From the NCBI RefSeq assembly GCF_015709525.1, contig NZ_JADNRA010000036.1, positions 1-64,000 of the forward strand: a DNA stretch of 64,000 nt, read 5' to 3'. Below, in pieces: positions 28,901 through 39,742 of this stretch (the first letter of the stretch is position 1; each line of letters opens with the position of its first letter). Under the pieces are notes generated by a model. That model made no database searches. It saw only the letters and a program-made list of their open reading frames with translations, and was not told the DNA's origin. A program made the translations under genes and the position numbers. The stretch is from Methylocystis sp. L43 (GTDB lineage: Bacteria; Pseudomonadota; Alphaproteobacteria; Rhizobiales; Beijerinckiaceae).

Positions 28901-29219
28901 GAATTCTCTTCTCGATGCCGCAGGCTCGGAGAACGCGTCTGGCGCGGCCGATGGCGGGCGCCAAGCGCGTGGGCGGGCTGTCATCGCCAGACTCTGATCG
29001 GAAAGTGGTAGAGGCTTCGGGCCCTGCCGGCAAGCCGATTCGCCAAGCTTTGCAATAGCGGTATGTTCCTTGCGTCGCTGCGCTTCTTGGCCGCGCTTGC
29101 GGAGCGCGGACGGCGCCAATATACGCTGCTTGAAGGCCACCGTCGCAATCTGCAGGCGCATGGCGGTTTTTTTGCGGTGTGCCCACCCGCGAAATTCTGG
29201 GAAAACGGGAAAGGACTGG
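28901..29219. other. Divergent intergenic region, EAL receptor and ptsP
   Basis: These 319 bp separate two divergent starts and probably hold both promoters. I find no gene, hairpin terminator or repeat here. Confidence 0.35.
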
Positions 29220-31484
29220 ATGCGAAGCGCTCTCGGCGGCCCTCGCCTTCTGCTGCGCCGACTCCGCGAAATCAGCGCGGAACCGGTGAGCGCACAGGCG
29301 CGGCTCGACAAGATCGTGGTGCAGATCGCCGCGAATATGGTCGCCGAGGTTTGTTCCGTTTATGTGCTGCGCGCCGACCAGCGCTTGGAGCTTTACGCCA
29401 CGGAGGGCCTTAACCGAGAGGCCGTGCATCTCACCACGATGCACGCCGGCGAAGGACTTGTCGGCCTTATCGCCAAGAGCGCCGAGCCTCTCGCCCTTTC
29501 CGAGGCGCAGGAGCATCCCTCCTTCTCCTACAAGCCCGAGACGGGCGAAGACGCCTATCACTCCTTCCTTGGCGTGCCGATCCTGCGCGGCGGCAACACG
29601 CTCGGCGTGCTCGTCGTGCAGAACAAGGTGCGCCGGGTTTATTCGGAAGAAGAGATCGAGGCGCTGCAGACGACGGCGATGCTGCTGGCCGAGCTCATCG
29701 CCTCGGGCGAATTGCAGGCGATCGAAGACCCGCGCGATCTCGCGCTCTATCGCCCGGCGTCGCTGAGAGGCGCGCCGATGGCGGAAGGCGTCGGCCTCGG
29801 CCATGTGCTGCTGCACGAGCCGCGCGTCGTCATCAAGCAGCTCGTCGCCGAGGACATGCCCTCTGAACTCGCGAGGCTCGAACATGCGATCGACGCGATG
29901 CGCCAGTCGATCGACGAGCTCGTCGCGCATAGCGACCGCATCGCCGCCGGCGAGCCGCGCGACGTCCTCGAAACGGTGCGCATGGTCGCCTATGACCGCG
30001 GCTGGGTGCGCCGCCTGCGCGAAGCGGTGATGACCGGGCTGACGGCGGAGGCCGCGGTCGAGCGCGTCCAGAACGACGCGCGCGCGCGCATGCAGCGTCA
30101 GACCGATCCCTATCTGCGCGACCGCCTGCACGATCTCGACGATATCGCCAACCGCCTGCTGCATCAGCTGACGGGTCAAAGCTACGTCGCCGATCGTGAC
30201 AGCGTGCCGGAAAACGCCATCATCGTAGCGCGCACCATGGGGCCGGCGGCGCTTCTCGATTATGACCGCAAGCGGCTGCGCGGCCTCGTGCTGGAGGAAG
30301 GCGGGCCGACGAGCCACGTCGCCATTGTCGCGCGCGCGCTTGGCATCGCCACCGTGGGGCTCGTTGCCGGACTGATCGATATCGTCGAAACCGGCGATCC
30401 GATCATCGTCGACGGCACGACCGGCGAAGTGCATGTCCGGCCGCAGCCCGACGTGCAGAGCGCTTATGCTGAAAAGGCGCGGCTGCGGGCGCGGCGTCAG
30501 GAGCAATACGCCAAGCTGCGCGATGTGCCGGCGGTCACTAAGGACGGCGTCGAAATCGGACTGCAGATGAACGCCGGCCTGGCGATCGACATGCCACATC
30601 TGCATGAGACAGGCGCGAATTCGATCGGACTATTCCGCACCGAGTTGCAATTCATGCTCGCGCCGCGCTTTCCGCGCATGGACGAGCAATATCGCTTCTA
30701 CAAAGCCGTGCTCGACGCCGCGCCGGATAAGCCGATCACGTTTCGCACGCTCGACATCGGCTCCGACAAGATCCTTCCCTATATGGCGAAGATCGAAGAG
30801 GAGAACCCGGCGCTCGGTTGGCGCGCCATCCGCATCGGTCTCGACAGGCCGGGGCTTTTGCGCATGCAGCTGCGCGCGATGCTGAAGGCGGGCGCCCATC
30901 GCGATCTGCGCATCATGTTTCCGATGATCGCCAACGTCGCCGAATTCGACGCGGCGAAAGCGATTGCGCTGCGGGAACTCGACCACATCACGCATCATCA
31001 CCATCCGCCGCCGACGCGATTGGAGCTCGGCGCGATGGTGGAAGTGCCGTCGCTCCTGTGGGAAATCGATCTTATCGCCGAGCGCGCGGATTTTCTGTCG
31101 GTCGGATCGAACGATCTGGTGCAATACATGTATGCGGCCGACCGCGATAACACGCGCGTCTCGAAGCGCTACGACAATCTCTCGCGGCCGGTGCTGCGCG
31201 CGCTCGAGCGCATCGTCACGGCGGGCGCGCGGCACAATGCGCCGGTGACGCTCTGCGGCGAGATGGGCGGCCGCCCGCTCGAGGCGCTGGCGCTGCTCGG
31301 CATCGGTTACCGCTCGCTGTCGATGGCGGCCTCCGCCATCGGTCCGGTCAAGTCGATGATCCTCAGTCTCAATCTCGAAGAGACGCAGATGTATCTCGCC
31401 TCGCTGCTCGCGTGCGACGACGGCAGCGCTTCGGTGCGCGAGCAATTGCGCGATTATGCGATCGCGCGCGGCGTGCCCTTGTAG
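29220..31484 (+). CDS. ptsP: PTS enzyme I, nitrogen type (EINtr)
   Basis: Phosphoenolpyruvate-protein phosphotransferase of 754 aa, which starts the PTSNtr relay (PtsP to NPr to EIIANtr) linking nitrogen and carbon status. A GAF domain is at about residues 20-165 ([21 protein letters not shown]). It is followed by the EI domain with the phosphorylated His366 in [15 protein letters not shown], and the PEP-binding barrel with [29 protein letters not shown] and TLCGEMG. The ATG at 29220 follows a GGGAAAGGA stretch; the longer frame from 29070 is leader. prfA follows 57 bp later. Confidence 0.95.
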   Translation: MRSALGGPRLLLRRLREISAEPVSAQARLDKIVVQIAANMVAEVCSVYVLRADQRLELYATEGLNREAVHLTTMHAGEGLVGLIAKSAEPLALSEAQEHPSFSYKPETGEDAYHSFLGVPILRGGNTLGVLVVQNKVRRVYSEEEIEALQTTAMLLAELIASGELQAIEDPRDLALYRPASLRGAPMAEGVGLGHVLLHEPRVVIKQLVAEDMPSELARLEHAIDAMRQSIDELVAHSDRIAAGEPRDVLETVRMVAYDRGWVRRLREAVMTGLTAEAAVERVQNDARARMQRQTDPYLRDRLHDLDDIANRLLHQLTGQSYVADRDSVPENAIIVARTMGPAALLDYDRKRLRGLVLEEGGPTSHVAIVARALGIATVGLVAGLIDIVETGDPIIVDGTTGEVHVRPQPDVQSAYAEKARLRARRQEQYAKLRDVPAVTKDGVEIGLQMNAGLAIDMPHLHETGANSIGLFRTELQFMLAPRFPRMDEQYRFYKAVLDAAPDKPITFRTLDIGSDKILPYMAKIEEENPALGWRAIRIGLDRPGLLRMQLRAMLKAGAHRDLRIMFPMIANVAEFDAAKAIALRELDHITHHHHPPPTRLELGAMVEVPSLLWEIDLIAERADFLSVGSNDLVQYMYAADRDNTRVSKRYDNLSRPVLRALERIVTAGARHNAPVTLCGEMGGRPLEALALLGIGYRSLSMAASAIGPVKSMILSLNLEETQMYLASLLACDDGSASVREQLRDYAIARGVPL

Positions 31485-31541
31485 CGAGCCCCCTTTCTTC
31501 ACGCCGTCGCCCTCACCAGTGCTCGGGAAGCCTCCTCCCCC

Positions 31542-32612
31542 ATGTTCGCTCAAGACAAGCTCAACCTCATTCTGCGCCGCTACGACGAGATCGGCGACAA
31601 GCTCGCGGCCGGCGCCGACGGGCAGGCGTTCGTCGCGCTCTCGCGCGAACGCGCGACGCTCGACGCGGTCGTCGACAGGATTCGCGCCTATCGCGCCGCG
31701 CAAAAGGAATCCGACGATCTTTCCGCCATGCTCGCTGACGCCTCGCTCGACGCCGACATGCGCGGGCTGGCCGAAAGCGAGACGGAGGCCGCGCAGGAAC
31801 GACTTGCTGCGGCGGAAAGCGCGCTGAAACTGGCGCTGCTGCCGAAGGACGAAGCAGACGAGAAAGGCGTCATTCTGGAAGTGCGGGCCGGCACGGGCGG
31901 CGACGAGGCGGCGTTGTTCGCCGGCGATCTCTTCCACGCCTATCAGAGATATGCGGCGCTCAAGGGCTGGCGCATTGAGATCGTGTCCGAAAGCCCCGGC
32001 CCGCTTGGCGGATTCAAGGAAATCGTCGCCGAGATCATCGGTCGCGGCGTCTATGGCCGGCTGAAATTCGAGTCCGGCGTGCATCGCGTCCAGCGCGTCC
32101 CGGAAACCGAGACGCAGGGTCGCATCCACACGTCGGCCGCGACAGTCGCGGTGCTGCCGCAGGCCGAGGACGTCGACGTCGACATCGACGAGAAGGATCT
32201 GCAGATCGATACGATGCGCGCGCAAGGCGCCGGCGGCCAGCACGTCAACAAGACCGAGTCGGCCATCCGCATCACCCATATTCCATCGGGCATCGTGGTG
32301 ATGATGCAGGAGGAGCGCTCCCAGCATCGCAACCGAGCCAAGGCGATGAACGTTCTTCGCTCGCGTCTCTATGACGCCGAACGACAGCGTCTCGACAATG
32401 AACGTTCGGAGGATCGCAAGCAGCAGGTCGGCTCAGGCGATCGATCCGAGCGAATCCGCACCTATAATTTTCCGCAGGGACGCGTCACCGACCATCGCAT
32501 CAATCTCACGCTCTACAAGCTCGACCGCGTGATGGAAGGCGAGTTCGACGAGATCTTCGACGCGCTGACGACCGATCATCAGCAAAAACTCCTCTCGCAA
32601 AGCGAGGCGTAG
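31542..32612 (+). CDS. prfA: Peptide chain release factor 1
   Basis: Release factor of 356 aa that reads UAA and UAG. The GGQ motif is in [15 protein letters not shown], whose Gln is the target of PrmC. The stop-codon tripeptide position reads PET (in [17 protein letters not shown]), in place of the PAT of E. coli, which is common in this class, and excludes RF2 (SPF). The last portion ([18 protein letters not shown]) is conserved. It is directly downstream of ptsP, as usual in Rhizobiales, but prmC is 20 kb away at 53.1 kb. Confidence 0.95.
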   Translation: MFAQDKLNLILRRYDEIGDKLAAGADGQAFVALSRERATLDAVVDRIRAYRAAQKESDDLSAMLADASLDADMRGLAESETEAAQERLAAAESALKLALLPKDEADEKGVILEVRAGTGGDEAALFAGDLFHAYQRYAALKGWRIEIVSESPGPLGGFKEIVAEIIGRGVYGRLKFESGVHRVQRVPETETQGRIHTSAATVAVLPQAEDVDVDIDEKDLQIDTMRAQGAGGQHVNKTESAIRITHIPSGIVVMMQEERSQHRNRAKAMNVLRSRLYDAERQRLDNERSEDRKQQVGSGDRSERIRTYNFPQGRVTDHRINLTLYKLDRVMEGEFDEIFDALTTDHQQKLLSQSEA

Positions 32613-32733
32613 AGGCGCGCCGCCGAAATGACGTGCTAATGCGTCCTGTGCGCCGACGCACGAACGTCGTTAGAGGCTCTCGCTAGAGTGCGGCTGCTCG
32701 CCAAATGACGAGTGAGAACGCCGAGGAGAACTC

Positions 32734-32997
32734 ATGTCTACGTTGAAAAAAATCGTCTCTATGAGCCTCGCCGCCAGCGTCATGTTGGGAGCGATTGCGA
32801 GCGCCACGCCGGCATTGGCCTGGTCCAAGTGGCATCATCACGGCTATGGCTGGGCGCCTTACGCCGTGGGCGGCGCGCTCGCGTTAGGCGCAGTGGCGGC
32901 CGCCGCCGCGAGCGAGCCCGATTGCGGTTACGTTCGCGAGCCGATCTATAGCCGCCGCGGCTATGTCATCGGCTACCGCGCCGTGCCGACGTGCTAA
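32734..32997 (+). CDS. Small secreted protein, hypothetical
   Basis: Protein of 87 aa with a clear signal peptide (STLKKIVSMSLAASVMLGAI, cleavage after ALA). The mature part of about 58 aa starts WSKWHHHGYGWAP and includes a hydrophobic Ala/Gly stretch and two cysteines (PDCGYV and PTC at the end). The ATG has a good SD (GAGGAGA) upstream. The family is unrecognised. Small His/Gly/Tyr-rich secreted proteins of this shape are common in Rhizobiales. A terminator follows. Confidence 0.7.
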   Translation: MSTLKKIVSMSLAASVMLGAIASATPALAWSKWHHHGYGWAPYAVGGALALGAVAAAAASEPDCGYVREPIYSRRGYVIGYRAVPTC

Positions 32998-33025
32998 TGC
33001 GGCCAAGATCTCATCGTCAGGAAGG

Positions 33026-33047
33026 GGCCGGCCCACGCCGGCCTTTT
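33026..33047 (+). terminator. Rho-independent terminator
   Basis: A perfect 7-bp stem, GGCCGGC (33026-33032) with GCCGGCC (33037-33043), and a 4-nt loop is followed by TTTT. It ends the small secreted-protein transcript just before a convergent gene. Confidence 0.8.
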
Positions 33048-33067
33048 CATTTCAGGGCGCGCGCGGC

Positions 33068-33397
33068 TTACCAGCCGTAATCGAAATACTGACCGATTTC
33101 ATTGTAGCGCTGCGGATCTTGCAGCGAGAAATCCTGCTGCTCCAGGAAGTAATTATCGTTGGCGTATCGATTGGGCTGCAGATTTCCCTTCGCCGCGTCC
33201 GGCGCCGCGCCGTCGTCGAGCCAATCCTTGCCGGTCGTCAGATTATGCGGCAGAGGAATCGGAAAATCATCGCCCTGCGTCGCGGTGACCTGACCCGTCG
33301 CGACAGGCGCGCGTTGTTTCGATTTCGCGAGAGCGTCGCTCGAAGCAAGCGCGCCAACCAACGCGAGGCCCAACGCCAGTTTCAAAGACTTACGCAT
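33068..33397 (-). CDS. Secreted hypothetical protein
   Basis: Protein of 109 aa. The signal peptide is RKSLKLALGLALVGALASS, cleaved after DALA. The mature part is polar, with GDDFPIPLPHNLTTGKDWLD and a Tyr/Asn/Gln-rich tail ending FDYGW. I do not recognise it. I chose the ATG at 33397, with GGAG nine bases upstream; a TTG at 33421 would add eight residues before the signal peptide. It lies between the small secreted protein and purH, 58 bp from the latter's stop. Confidence 0.68.
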   Translation of the reverse strand: MRKSLKLALGLALVGALASSDALAKSKQRAPVATGQVTATQGDDFPIPLPHNLTTGKDWLDDGAAPDAAKGNLQPNRYANDNYFLEQQDFSLQDPQRYNEIGQYFDYGW

Positions 33398-33454
33398 TTT
33401 CTGAACTCCGTTTCGCGTCAAGCGGCCACTCTAGCCAGATCGCCCGACGCATTG

Positions 33455-35047
33455 CTAGTGTCGGAAGTGGCGCACGCCGGTGAAAACCATGGCGAGACCC
33501 TGCGCGTCCGCCGCCGCGATCACGTCCTTATCATTCATGGAGCCGCCGGGCTGGATGACGGCCGTCACGCCTGCCTCCGCCGCCGCCAGCAGTCCGTCCG
33601 CAAAAGGAAAGAAAGCGTCGGAAGCGACCACGGCCCCTTTCGCGAGACTTGTCGTTAACCCCGCCACGCGCGCAGCCTCCTGCGCCTTGTGTGCGGCGGT
33701 GCGCGATGAGTCGACGCGCGACATTTGCCCGGCGCCAATTCCCACCGTGGCGGCGCCCTTCGCGTAGACGATGGCGTTCGACTTGACGTGCTTCACGACG
33801 CGGAAAGCGAATTTGAGATCCGCGAGCTCTTCGGCCGTCGGCTGGCGCTTCGTCACAACCTGCAGATTCATCTCGTCGACGACGGCGCGATCGCGCGATT
33901 GCGCAAGAAAGCCGCCCGAAACCGAGCGAAAGGTCAAGCCGGCCGCGCGCGCATCTGGAACGCCGCCGGTCAACAGCAGACGCAGATTCTTCTTGGCGCC
34001 GATGATGGCGATCGATTCTTCGTCGGCGTCGGGCGCGATGATCACCTCGGTGAAAATCTTGACGATCTCGCGCGCCGCTTCGGCGTCGAGCTTCCGATTA
34101 AGCGCGACGATGCCGCCGAAGGCGGACATCGGATCGCAGCGCAACGCCTTGGCGTAGGCTTCGACAAGAGTCGCGCCTTCGGCGACGCCGCAAGGATTGG
34201 CGTGTTTGACGATCACCACGGCCGCGGTCCGCGCCGGATCAAATTCCGCCACGCATTCGAACGCTGCGTCGGTGTCATTGACGTTGTTGTACGAGAGCTG
34301 CTTGCCCTGAATCTGGCGCGCCGTGGCGACGCCCGGCCGCTTCTCGCCGGTGAGATAGAAGCCCGCGGATTGATGCGGGTTTTCGCCATAGCGCATCGGC
34401 TCGGCGAGTCGTCCGCCGAAGGCGCGCAGTGGCGGCGAGGCTTCGCCGAGCTGATGCGCGAGCCAATTGGAGATCGCGGCGTCATAGGCGGCGGTGCGCG
34501 CAAACGCCTTCTGCGCGAGCCGTCGACGCGTCGCGAGCCGCGTTGCGCCATTCGTCGCCGCGAGTTCCTCGATGAGCGCGGCGTAATCATCGGGATCGAC
34601 GACGACAGCGACGTCGTCGTGATTCTTCGACGCGGCGCGGATCATCGCCGGCCCGCCGATATCGATGTTTTCGACGCATTCTTCGAATGGCGCGCCTTTC
34701 GCAAGCGCCGCCTCGAAGGGATAAAGATTGACGACGAGCAGGTCGATCGGCCGGATGTCATGCGCAAGCATCGCCGCTTCATGTTCGGGATTCTCGCGGA
34801 TCGCCAGAAGCCCGCCATGCACCTTGGGATGCAGAGTCTTCAGCCTTCCGTCCATCATCTCCGGAAACTGCGTGAGATCGGCCACGTCGCGAACTGCGAG
34901 ACCCGCCTCGGCGAGCGCCTTGCGCGTGCCGCCGGTGGATACAAGCTCAACGCCATGCGTCGCCAGAACGCGCGCGAACTCGACAAGGCCTGTTTTGTCG
35001 GAAACGGAAATCAGCGCGCGCGCCACGTGGCGCAAATCGACGGGCAT
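33455..35047 (-). CDS. purH: Bifunctional AICAR transformylase/IMP cyclohydrolase
   Basis: Catalyses the last two steps of IMP synthesis, in 530 aa, the normal length. The N-terminal MGS-like cyclohydrolase domain begins [19 protein letters not shown] and has [13 protein letters not shown]. The transformylase domain contains [11 protein letters not shown] and the conserved C-terminal [15 protein letters not shown] ending [10 protein letters not shown]. It is downstream of the heparinase-like gene on the same strand, the usual Rhizobiales order. Confidence 0.96.
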   Translation of the reverse strand: MPVDLRHVARALISVSDKTGLVEFARVLATHGVELVSTGGTRKALAEAGLAVRDVADLTQFPEMMDGRLKTLHPKVHGGLLAIRENPEHEAAMLAHDIRPIDLLVVNLYPFEAALAKGAPFEECVENIDIGGPAMIRAASKNHDDVAVVVDPDDYAALIEELAATNGATRLATRRRLAQKAFARTAAYDAAISNWLAHQLGEASPPLRAFGGRLAEPMRYGENPHQSAGFYLTGEKRPGVATARQIQGKQLSYNNVNDTDAAFECVAEFDPARTAAVVIVKHANPCGVAEGATLVEAYAKALRCDPMSAFGGIVALNRKLDAEAAREIVKIFTEVIIAPDADEESIAIIGAKKNLRLLLTGGVPDARAAGLTFRSVSGGFLAQSRDRAVVDEMNLQVVTKRQPTAEELADLKFAFRVVKHVKSNAIVYAKGAATVGIGAGQMSRVDSSRTAAHKAQEAARVAGLTTSLAKGAVVASDAFFPFADGLLAAAEAGVTAVIQPGGSMNDKDVIAAADAQGLAMVFTGVRHFRH

Positions 35048-35075
35048 TGCATACTCCTAACTGGCGCCGCGCTTA

Positions 35076-36794
35076 TCACACCTTGCCGCGGGGAGGAACC
35101 TGCGCGCCTGCGCGCCGCCGGAAGCTCCAAGCGATCTCGGCGCCAGCGGCCGCCGCCCCTCGCACAATGATTTGCGCGCATTTGCGCGCGCCGCCGGGCG
35201 CGGCGAAAAAAATACTGTCTTCGATTTCGGGCGTCAGGTCTTGCGCTTCAAAGATGAGGATTTCGCCATCGGCGAGCGTGAGTTCGATTGCGCCGTCGGC
35301 GTTCGGCCCAACGCGCACGCGTGGATGAATGTGAAAGCGCAGGGCGAAATCGCTCGCTTGCGGATGTTTTCCGCCCCGCTCCGCGGCAATGAGCCGATCG
35401 ACGCCCAGGAGCGCGGCGCCATCGGTGGGAAGCGTCAGTTCGCGCTGATGGACAAGGCCGAAATCGCGCACATAGCCGTCATGCGACAAAACGAGCGTCG
35501 TCTCGCCGTCGAGACGGCGGCGCTCGACCGCCATATTGCGCGGGCCGCCGAGAACGCGGCCGGCGCGCCGGCGCGGCGCGCTCTGTGGCGCAATGCGGGC
35601 GCTGGAGCGATCGCCAACGACGAGCGTCGAATGCGCGGCGGTGGCGCGCGCCAGTTCACGGGCGTCGAGATGCGGCGCCGAGGGTGCGCCGCAATTGACG
35701 ACGACCCGCTCGATTCCAAGCGAATATTCGAAAGACAGGCAGCCTGCGTGCGCGCATAGGGAAAATTCGAAAGGCGGCGGCCCGCCGGCGTCGACGAGGA
35801 CGAGCGCGTCGCCAGCCTCCATCCGCTGATAGCCGGCGTATGGGGCGTTGACGGGCGGGGCGCCGCGCGTGTCCTCATGGGCGAGCGCGCTCGCCAGCCG
35901 GTCCAGCGCCGTCGCGCCCATGCCGTTGAACAGCGCCAGCGAGCCGTCGCCATGCTGCAGCATCCGCAGCATCGGCATCATCCGGTCGATGGCGCGCAGG
36001 ACGGCGGACGGCGTTTGCAGCCCGCGCGCCGCAATCACCTGCCGCAGCGGCAACAGATCGAGCAGCAGGTCGACCGCGACCTGCGGATTGCGGCTTACAT
36101 GGCCGCCGTCGATGAGGATCTGGCGGTCGAGCTCCGCGCTGAGCGCGCGCGACACATGCGGGGCGATTTTGCGGCCGGTGTCCGCGCAAACGGCGAATTC
36201 GGCAAGCGCGATGGCGCAGAAGGCGCGATCGGCGCCGCGCGCCCCGTCGCCGGCCAGCGCCCGCCACAACAGCCGGGCGTTGCGCGCGAGCGCCAACATG
36301 AAGGCGTCATAAAAATCGGCGTCGGCGCCGTCGAGCAGCGTCGGCGATTGCGACAGGAAAGACAGGAGGCGCCGCGCGACGACGGCAGGCTCCATCGCCG
36401 GATCGTCGGCCGGAATTTTCGGAAGCGAAAGAAAATCCGCGACAAGCTCCTGCCCCGTGGCCAGGGCCACCCTGTTATCTGAGACCTGCAAATGCCGCAG
36501 CCAGGAGAAGCCTGCTAGGGAGCGCCGCCAGCATTCGGAAGGCGCGGCGACCAGAAAAGGCGATACGCCTCGCGCCTGCACGGTTTTCCCCTCGAAGGAG
36601 AAATAGCCGGCGTAAATCTGGTCGGCGACCGTCGAATCGGTGGTTCTGATGTCGGGAGGCGCGATGCGCAGCCGCTCCGGCGGCGCGATCGCCATCGACT
36701 TCATGAGGTGGTAGGGCGCGGCGGCGCCTCGCGCGAAGGCTCCCGCCGCCCGCGCCGCGGAAACGCTCGCCAGTCGAACCCGATCCCGCAACAT
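35076..36794 (-). CDS. Heparinase II/III family protein
   Basis: Protein of about 572 aa with an N-terminal alpha/alpha toroid and a C-terminal beta-sandwich region. Recognisable segments are AGYFSFEGKTVQA and SWLRHLQ near the N-terminus, ILIDGGHVSRNPQVAVDLLLDLLPL in the centre and AHSTLVVGDRSSA and GPRNMAVERRR toward the end. There is no clear signal peptide with the start used. The family includes polysaccharide lyases, but the substrate of the branch kept next to purH in Rhizobiales is not known to me. The start at 36794 is uncertain; the frame is open to 36875. An rsmB gene, often the upstream neighbour, is missing here. Confidence 0.8.
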   Translation of the reverse strand: MLRDRVRLASVSAARAAGAFARGAAAPYHLMKSMAIAPPERLRIAPPDIRTTDSTVADQIYAGYFSFEGKTVQARGVSPFLVAAPSECWRRSLAGFSWLRHLQVSDNRVALATGQELVADFLSLPKIPADDPAMEPAVVARRLLSFLSQSPTLLDGADADFYDAFMLALARNARLLWRALAGDGARGADRAFCAIALAEFAVCADTGRKIAPHVSRALSAELDRQILIDGGHVSRNPQVAVDLLLDLLPLRQVIAARGLQTPSAVLRAIDRMMPMLRMLQHGDGSLALFNGMGATALDRLASALAHEDTRGAPPVNAPYAGYQRMEAGDALVLVDAGGPPPFEFSLCAHAGCLSFEYSLGIERVVVNCGAPSAPHLDARELARATAAHSTLVVGDRSSARIAPQSAPRRRAGRVLGGPRNMAVERRRLDGETTLVLSHDGYVRDFGLVHQRELTLPTDGAALLGVDRLIAAERGGKHPQASDFALRFHIHPRVRVGPNADGAIELTLADGEILIFEAQDLTPEIEDSIFFAAPGGARKCAQIIVRGAAAAGAEIAWSFRRRAGAQVPPRGKV

Positions 36795-37006
36795 GATGGC
36801 GCTCAGTGGGCGTCCTCCGATAGCGGCTCTCGCGCGATAGATCCCCACCGGCGGCGCGCCAGCGGGCAATATCAAACCCCGCCGTCCGCTTATAGTCCAA
36901 ATTTCCGTGACTTCCGAATGAGATCGCGCCGGCTTCGGCGCTACGCCATTGCATGCAAAAGGGGGAAAATGCCAATGTCGCGCCTCTTTTTTAGGAGGCT
37001 TCGCCC

Positions 37007-37537
37007 ATGCCGCTTTACTCGATCGATGGAATCGCGCCGCGCCTTCCGGCCCCCGGCCGGTTCTATGTGGCTCCCGGCGCGCACATCATCGGCCGCGTTG
37101 CGCTGGAGGAGGACGCCAATGTCTGGTTCGGCTGCGTGCTGCGCGGCGACAATGAATGGATCACCGTCGGCGCCCGCACCAATATCCAGGAGAACAGCAT
37201 TCTCCACACCGACATGGGCTTTCCGCTCGTCATCGGGCCGGACTGCACGATCGGCCATGGCGTCATTCTGCATAGCTGCATCATCGGCGAAGCGACATTG
37301 ATCGGCATGGGGGCGACAATCCTCAACGGGGCGAAGATCGGCGCGAACTGCCTCGTCGGCGCCAATGCGCTTGTCACCGAAGGCAAGGAATTCCCCGATT
37401 TTTCGCTGATCGTCGGCTCGCCCGCCAAGGCGATCCGCACGCTCGACGAAGCGGCGCGCGAGCGCCATCTCGACTCTGCGAAACATTATGTGGAGAACGG
37501 TCAACGCTACGCGAGCGGGCTGACGCTGATTGGCTGA
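37007..37537 (+). CDS. Gamma-carbonic anhydrase family protein
   Basis: Left-handed beta-helix hexapeptide-repeat protein of 176 aa. The likely metal-binding histidines are in ENSILHTDMG, CTIGHGVILHSC. WFGCVLRGD and GSPAKAIR are standard for the YrdA/CaiE/gamma-CA branch. Whether it hydrates CO2 or is a structural homologue is not decided by sequence. The ATG at 37007 follows a GGAGG-like stretch (aggaggctt). It is divergent from the heparinase-like gene. Confidence 0.88.
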   Translation: MPLYSIDGIAPRLPAPGRFYVAPGAHIIGRVALEEDANVWFGCVLRGDNEWITVGARTNIQENSILHTDMGFPLVIGPDCTIGHGVILHSCIIGEATLIGMGATILNGAKIGANCLVGANALVTEGKEFPDFSLIVGSPAKAIRTLDEAARERHLDSAKHYVENGQRYASGLTLIG

Positions 37538-37543
37538 GCTCCC

Positions 37544-38185
37544 TTACCGCGACACATACAGCGGGGCGCTGGTCGCCGGGCCGATCGCCACCCAGGCGTT
37601 CTGATTTTGCTGCGACTGGCGCTTGACGAAGCGATAGGGAGCGCGCGTCCAGGGCCGCATCTCGTTGGACAGATTATCGAGCACGAATTCGCCGCGGTTG
37701 GTCTTGACCGTCAGGACGGAATGGCCGTCGCCGTTCTTCTCCTTCACCACCGTGAGCAGCAGCGCCTGCCGGGGAAAGCCTTCCTCGATCAGCATGCGGC
37801 GCTTTAGAAGCGCGAAATCCTCGCAGTCGCCCTTCCCGTCGCTGGGATAATCCCACTGATCGACCGCGCCCCAGTGATCGGCGTCGGCGATCGGGTCGAT
37901 GTTCTGATTCACCCAGGCGTTGATGCGCGCGATCTTGCGGTAGACGGCGGCGGTGAGTTCGACCTCCTGCGGCGCGGTTTCCTCGTTCTGGCATTCGCCC
38001 CGGTAGCGCTGGCAGAAGTCCACCCAGCCGTAGGGCACGCTGGTTTCGGCGCCAAGCGTGGCGAAACTCGCGGTTTCGGGTCCGGCGAAACTTTTTGCAT
38101 TGACGGCGATAAGCGCCGCGCCCGCCATCCCGAGAGCCACAACCGCCTTGCTAACGATGCCCAACATAACCCGCCTCCGTGACAT
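37544..38185 (-). CDS. Bacterial transglutaminase-like cysteine protease (BTLCP)
   Basis: Exported protein of 213 aa. A signal segment (VSKAVVALGMAGAALIAV) precedes a transglutaminase-like fold. The catalytic Cys is in GKGDCEDFALLKRR, the His in GDGHSVLTVKT and the Asp in FVLDNLSNE. WGAVDQWDYPSDG is a family hallmark. It is related to LapG-type periplasmic proteases, but no LapD partner is in the window. It converges on the carbonic anhydrase gene, with stops 6 bp apart. Confidence 0.87.
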   Translation of the reverse strand: MSRRRVMLGIVSKAVVALGMAGAALIAVNAKSFAGPETASFATLGAETSVPYGWVDFCQRYRGECQNEETAPQEVELTAAVYRKIARINAWVNQNIDPIADADHWGAVDQWDYPSDGKGDCEDFALLKRRMLIEEGFPRQALLLTVVKEKNGDGHSVLTVKTNRGEFVLDNLSNEMRPWTRAPYRFVKRQSQQNQNAWVAIGPATSAPLYVSR

Positions 38186-38544
38186 GAGGCGAGGTTAGTT
38201 TTGTTGTTTTGCCGTCGATGAAAGTATTTCAGCCGCATTTTACGCGAATGCGTTCAGATTTTCCCAGGTCGTCGGTAAGTATAATTTCGTCTTATGGGAA
38301 TGCATAAAATTTGATGCGATCTCCTATCACACTGAATTGTATCACATTTTTTCCTGCCAGGCGTGTCGTTTCCGACCCTTCCGGCCAACCCCACTTAAGG
38401 TTCGAGGAACGCCAGTTAATATGCGACCATTCTGGCGGTTAACGCGCCCGCTCGGCGCGCAAATTTTTTTAGCGAGTGTGACGGCGCGCCTTCGTGGAAG
38501 CGCAAATTCGTCACAGAGGTTTACGCCGAGCTCCAGGAGGGCGT
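38186..38544. other. AT-richer intergenic region
   Basis: These 359 bp are visibly lower in GC than their surroundings (for example around 38200-38360) and hold no ORF that I can support. The left part should carry the promoter of the BTLCP gene on the minus strand. No repeat, terminator or known riboswitch was recognised. Confidence 0.4.
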
Positions 38545-39729
38545 CTAACGGTAAAGCCAGGCGTTGCGCGCCAGCATGCCGCCTCCGCCGAGCGCGCGGA
38601 TCGCTAGATTGCGCGCCGCGGCCGGCAGTCCGCCCATATGGAAATAGCCGCCCTGGCGACGCGAGGCGCGCACGACCCGCTCGGCGCGGGGAAGCCTTGC
38701 GCCCTCATAGGCGGCGAAGGCGGTTTCGACCGTCGCGCCCAATCGCATGAAGGCGTCGCCCAAGGCGGCGGCGTCTTCGATCGCCTGGGCGGCGCCCTGC
38801 GCGAGAAAGGGGACCATCGGATGCGCGGCGTCGCCGAGGAGCGTCACCGGTCCCTGCGTCCAGCGTTCCAGGGCAGGCCGCGTGAACAGCGGCCAATGCC
38901 GCCAGGAGTCGCCCGCTTCAATCAAGTCGCGCAGTTCCGCCGCGATTTTTCGCGGCGCGAGTCGGCGCGCGAGCGCCGCGCCGTCAAGCGACAGGCTTGA
39001 CGCGGCGTCCTCCGCCTCCGGCGGCTCTTCGATGATGACGACGGCGTTGATCATTGAGGCGTCGCGTAGCGGATAGTGCACGACATGGGCGCCCGCCAGC
39101 AGCCAGAGATTGGACTCGCGTGCGCGCAGCGCCGCCGGAACGCTCTCGGCGGGCAGCGTCGCACGCCAGGCGACGCAGCCGGAATAAGAGGGCGCGTCGC
39201 GCTCGGACGGGACGAGATGGCCGCGCACGCTCGAGCGCACGCCGTCGGCGCCGATCAGGCCCGCCGCCTCGATTTCCTCGACGCCGTCCTGGGTGTGCAC
39301 GCGAAGGCGGACGCCTCGGGCGGTCGCTTCGAAATCGCCGACGCGGGCGCCCGCGCGGACATGAGTCTGCGGATTGTCCAGCGCCGCCTGCAGCAGCGCG
39401 CCCTGCAAATCGGCGCGGTGGAAAAGCCGGAACGGCGCGCCCCAGCGGGTCCTCGCGGCGGAAAGATCGAGGCGCGCCAGAACGGCGCCATCGCGCCCGC
39501 GGCGGATATTGATGGCCACGGGCTCCAGAGCGACGGCGGCGAGCGCCGGCTCGAGCCCGAGCCTGGCGAGGATGCGTCCGGCGTTCGGCGCGATCTGCAA
39601 TCCCGCGCCGACCTCTTCGATCCGAGCAGCGCGCTCAAGGACCAGCGTGCGCTTGCCGGCGCGCGCCAGCGACAGGGCCGTGGCGAGCCCGCCAATGCCT
39701 GCGCCGGCGATGACGATCGGCGCGTTCAC
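38545..39729 (-). CDS. FAD-dependent monooxygenase (salicylate hydroxylase-like)
   Basis: Group A flavin monooxygenase of 394 aa. The FAD-binding GAGIGGLATALSLARAGKR is at the N-terminus, IGADGVRSSVRGHL is the DG motif and GDAAHPMVPFLAQGAAQ the GD motif. It acts on an aromatic substrate that cannot be named from sequence; 3-hydroxybenzoate/salicylate-type and UbiH-like enzymes share these motifs. I chose a GTG at 39729 (NAPIVIAG); the open frame extends far upstream to 40389, through the zf-CHCC gene in another frame, and is not coding there. The gene follows the zf-CHCC gene by 13 bp. Confidence 0.87.
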   Translation of the reverse strand: MNAPIVIAGAGIGGLATALSLARAGKRTLVLERAARIEEVGAGLQIAPNAGRILARLGLEPALAAVALEPVAINIRRGRDGAVLARLDLSAARTRWGAPFRLFHRADLQGALLQAALDNPQTHVRAGARVGDFEATARGVRLRVHTQDGVEEIEAAGLIGADGVRSSVRGHLVPSERDAPSYSGCVAWRATLPAESVPAALRARESNLWLLAGAHVVHYPLRDASMINAVVIIEEPPEAEDAASSLSLDGAALARRLAPRKIAAELRDLIEAGDSWRHWPLFTRPALERWTQGPVTLLGDAAHPMVPFLAQGAAQAIEDAAALGDAFMRLGATVETAFAAYEGARLPRAERVVRASRRQGGYFHMGGLPAAARNLAIRALGGGGMLARNAWLYR

Positions 39730-39742
39730 CCGCGATCTTCTG

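Noticed and set aside
30630-32327. 565-codon open frame antisense to ptsP/prfA
   Set aside because: Antisense shadow spanning two certain genes.
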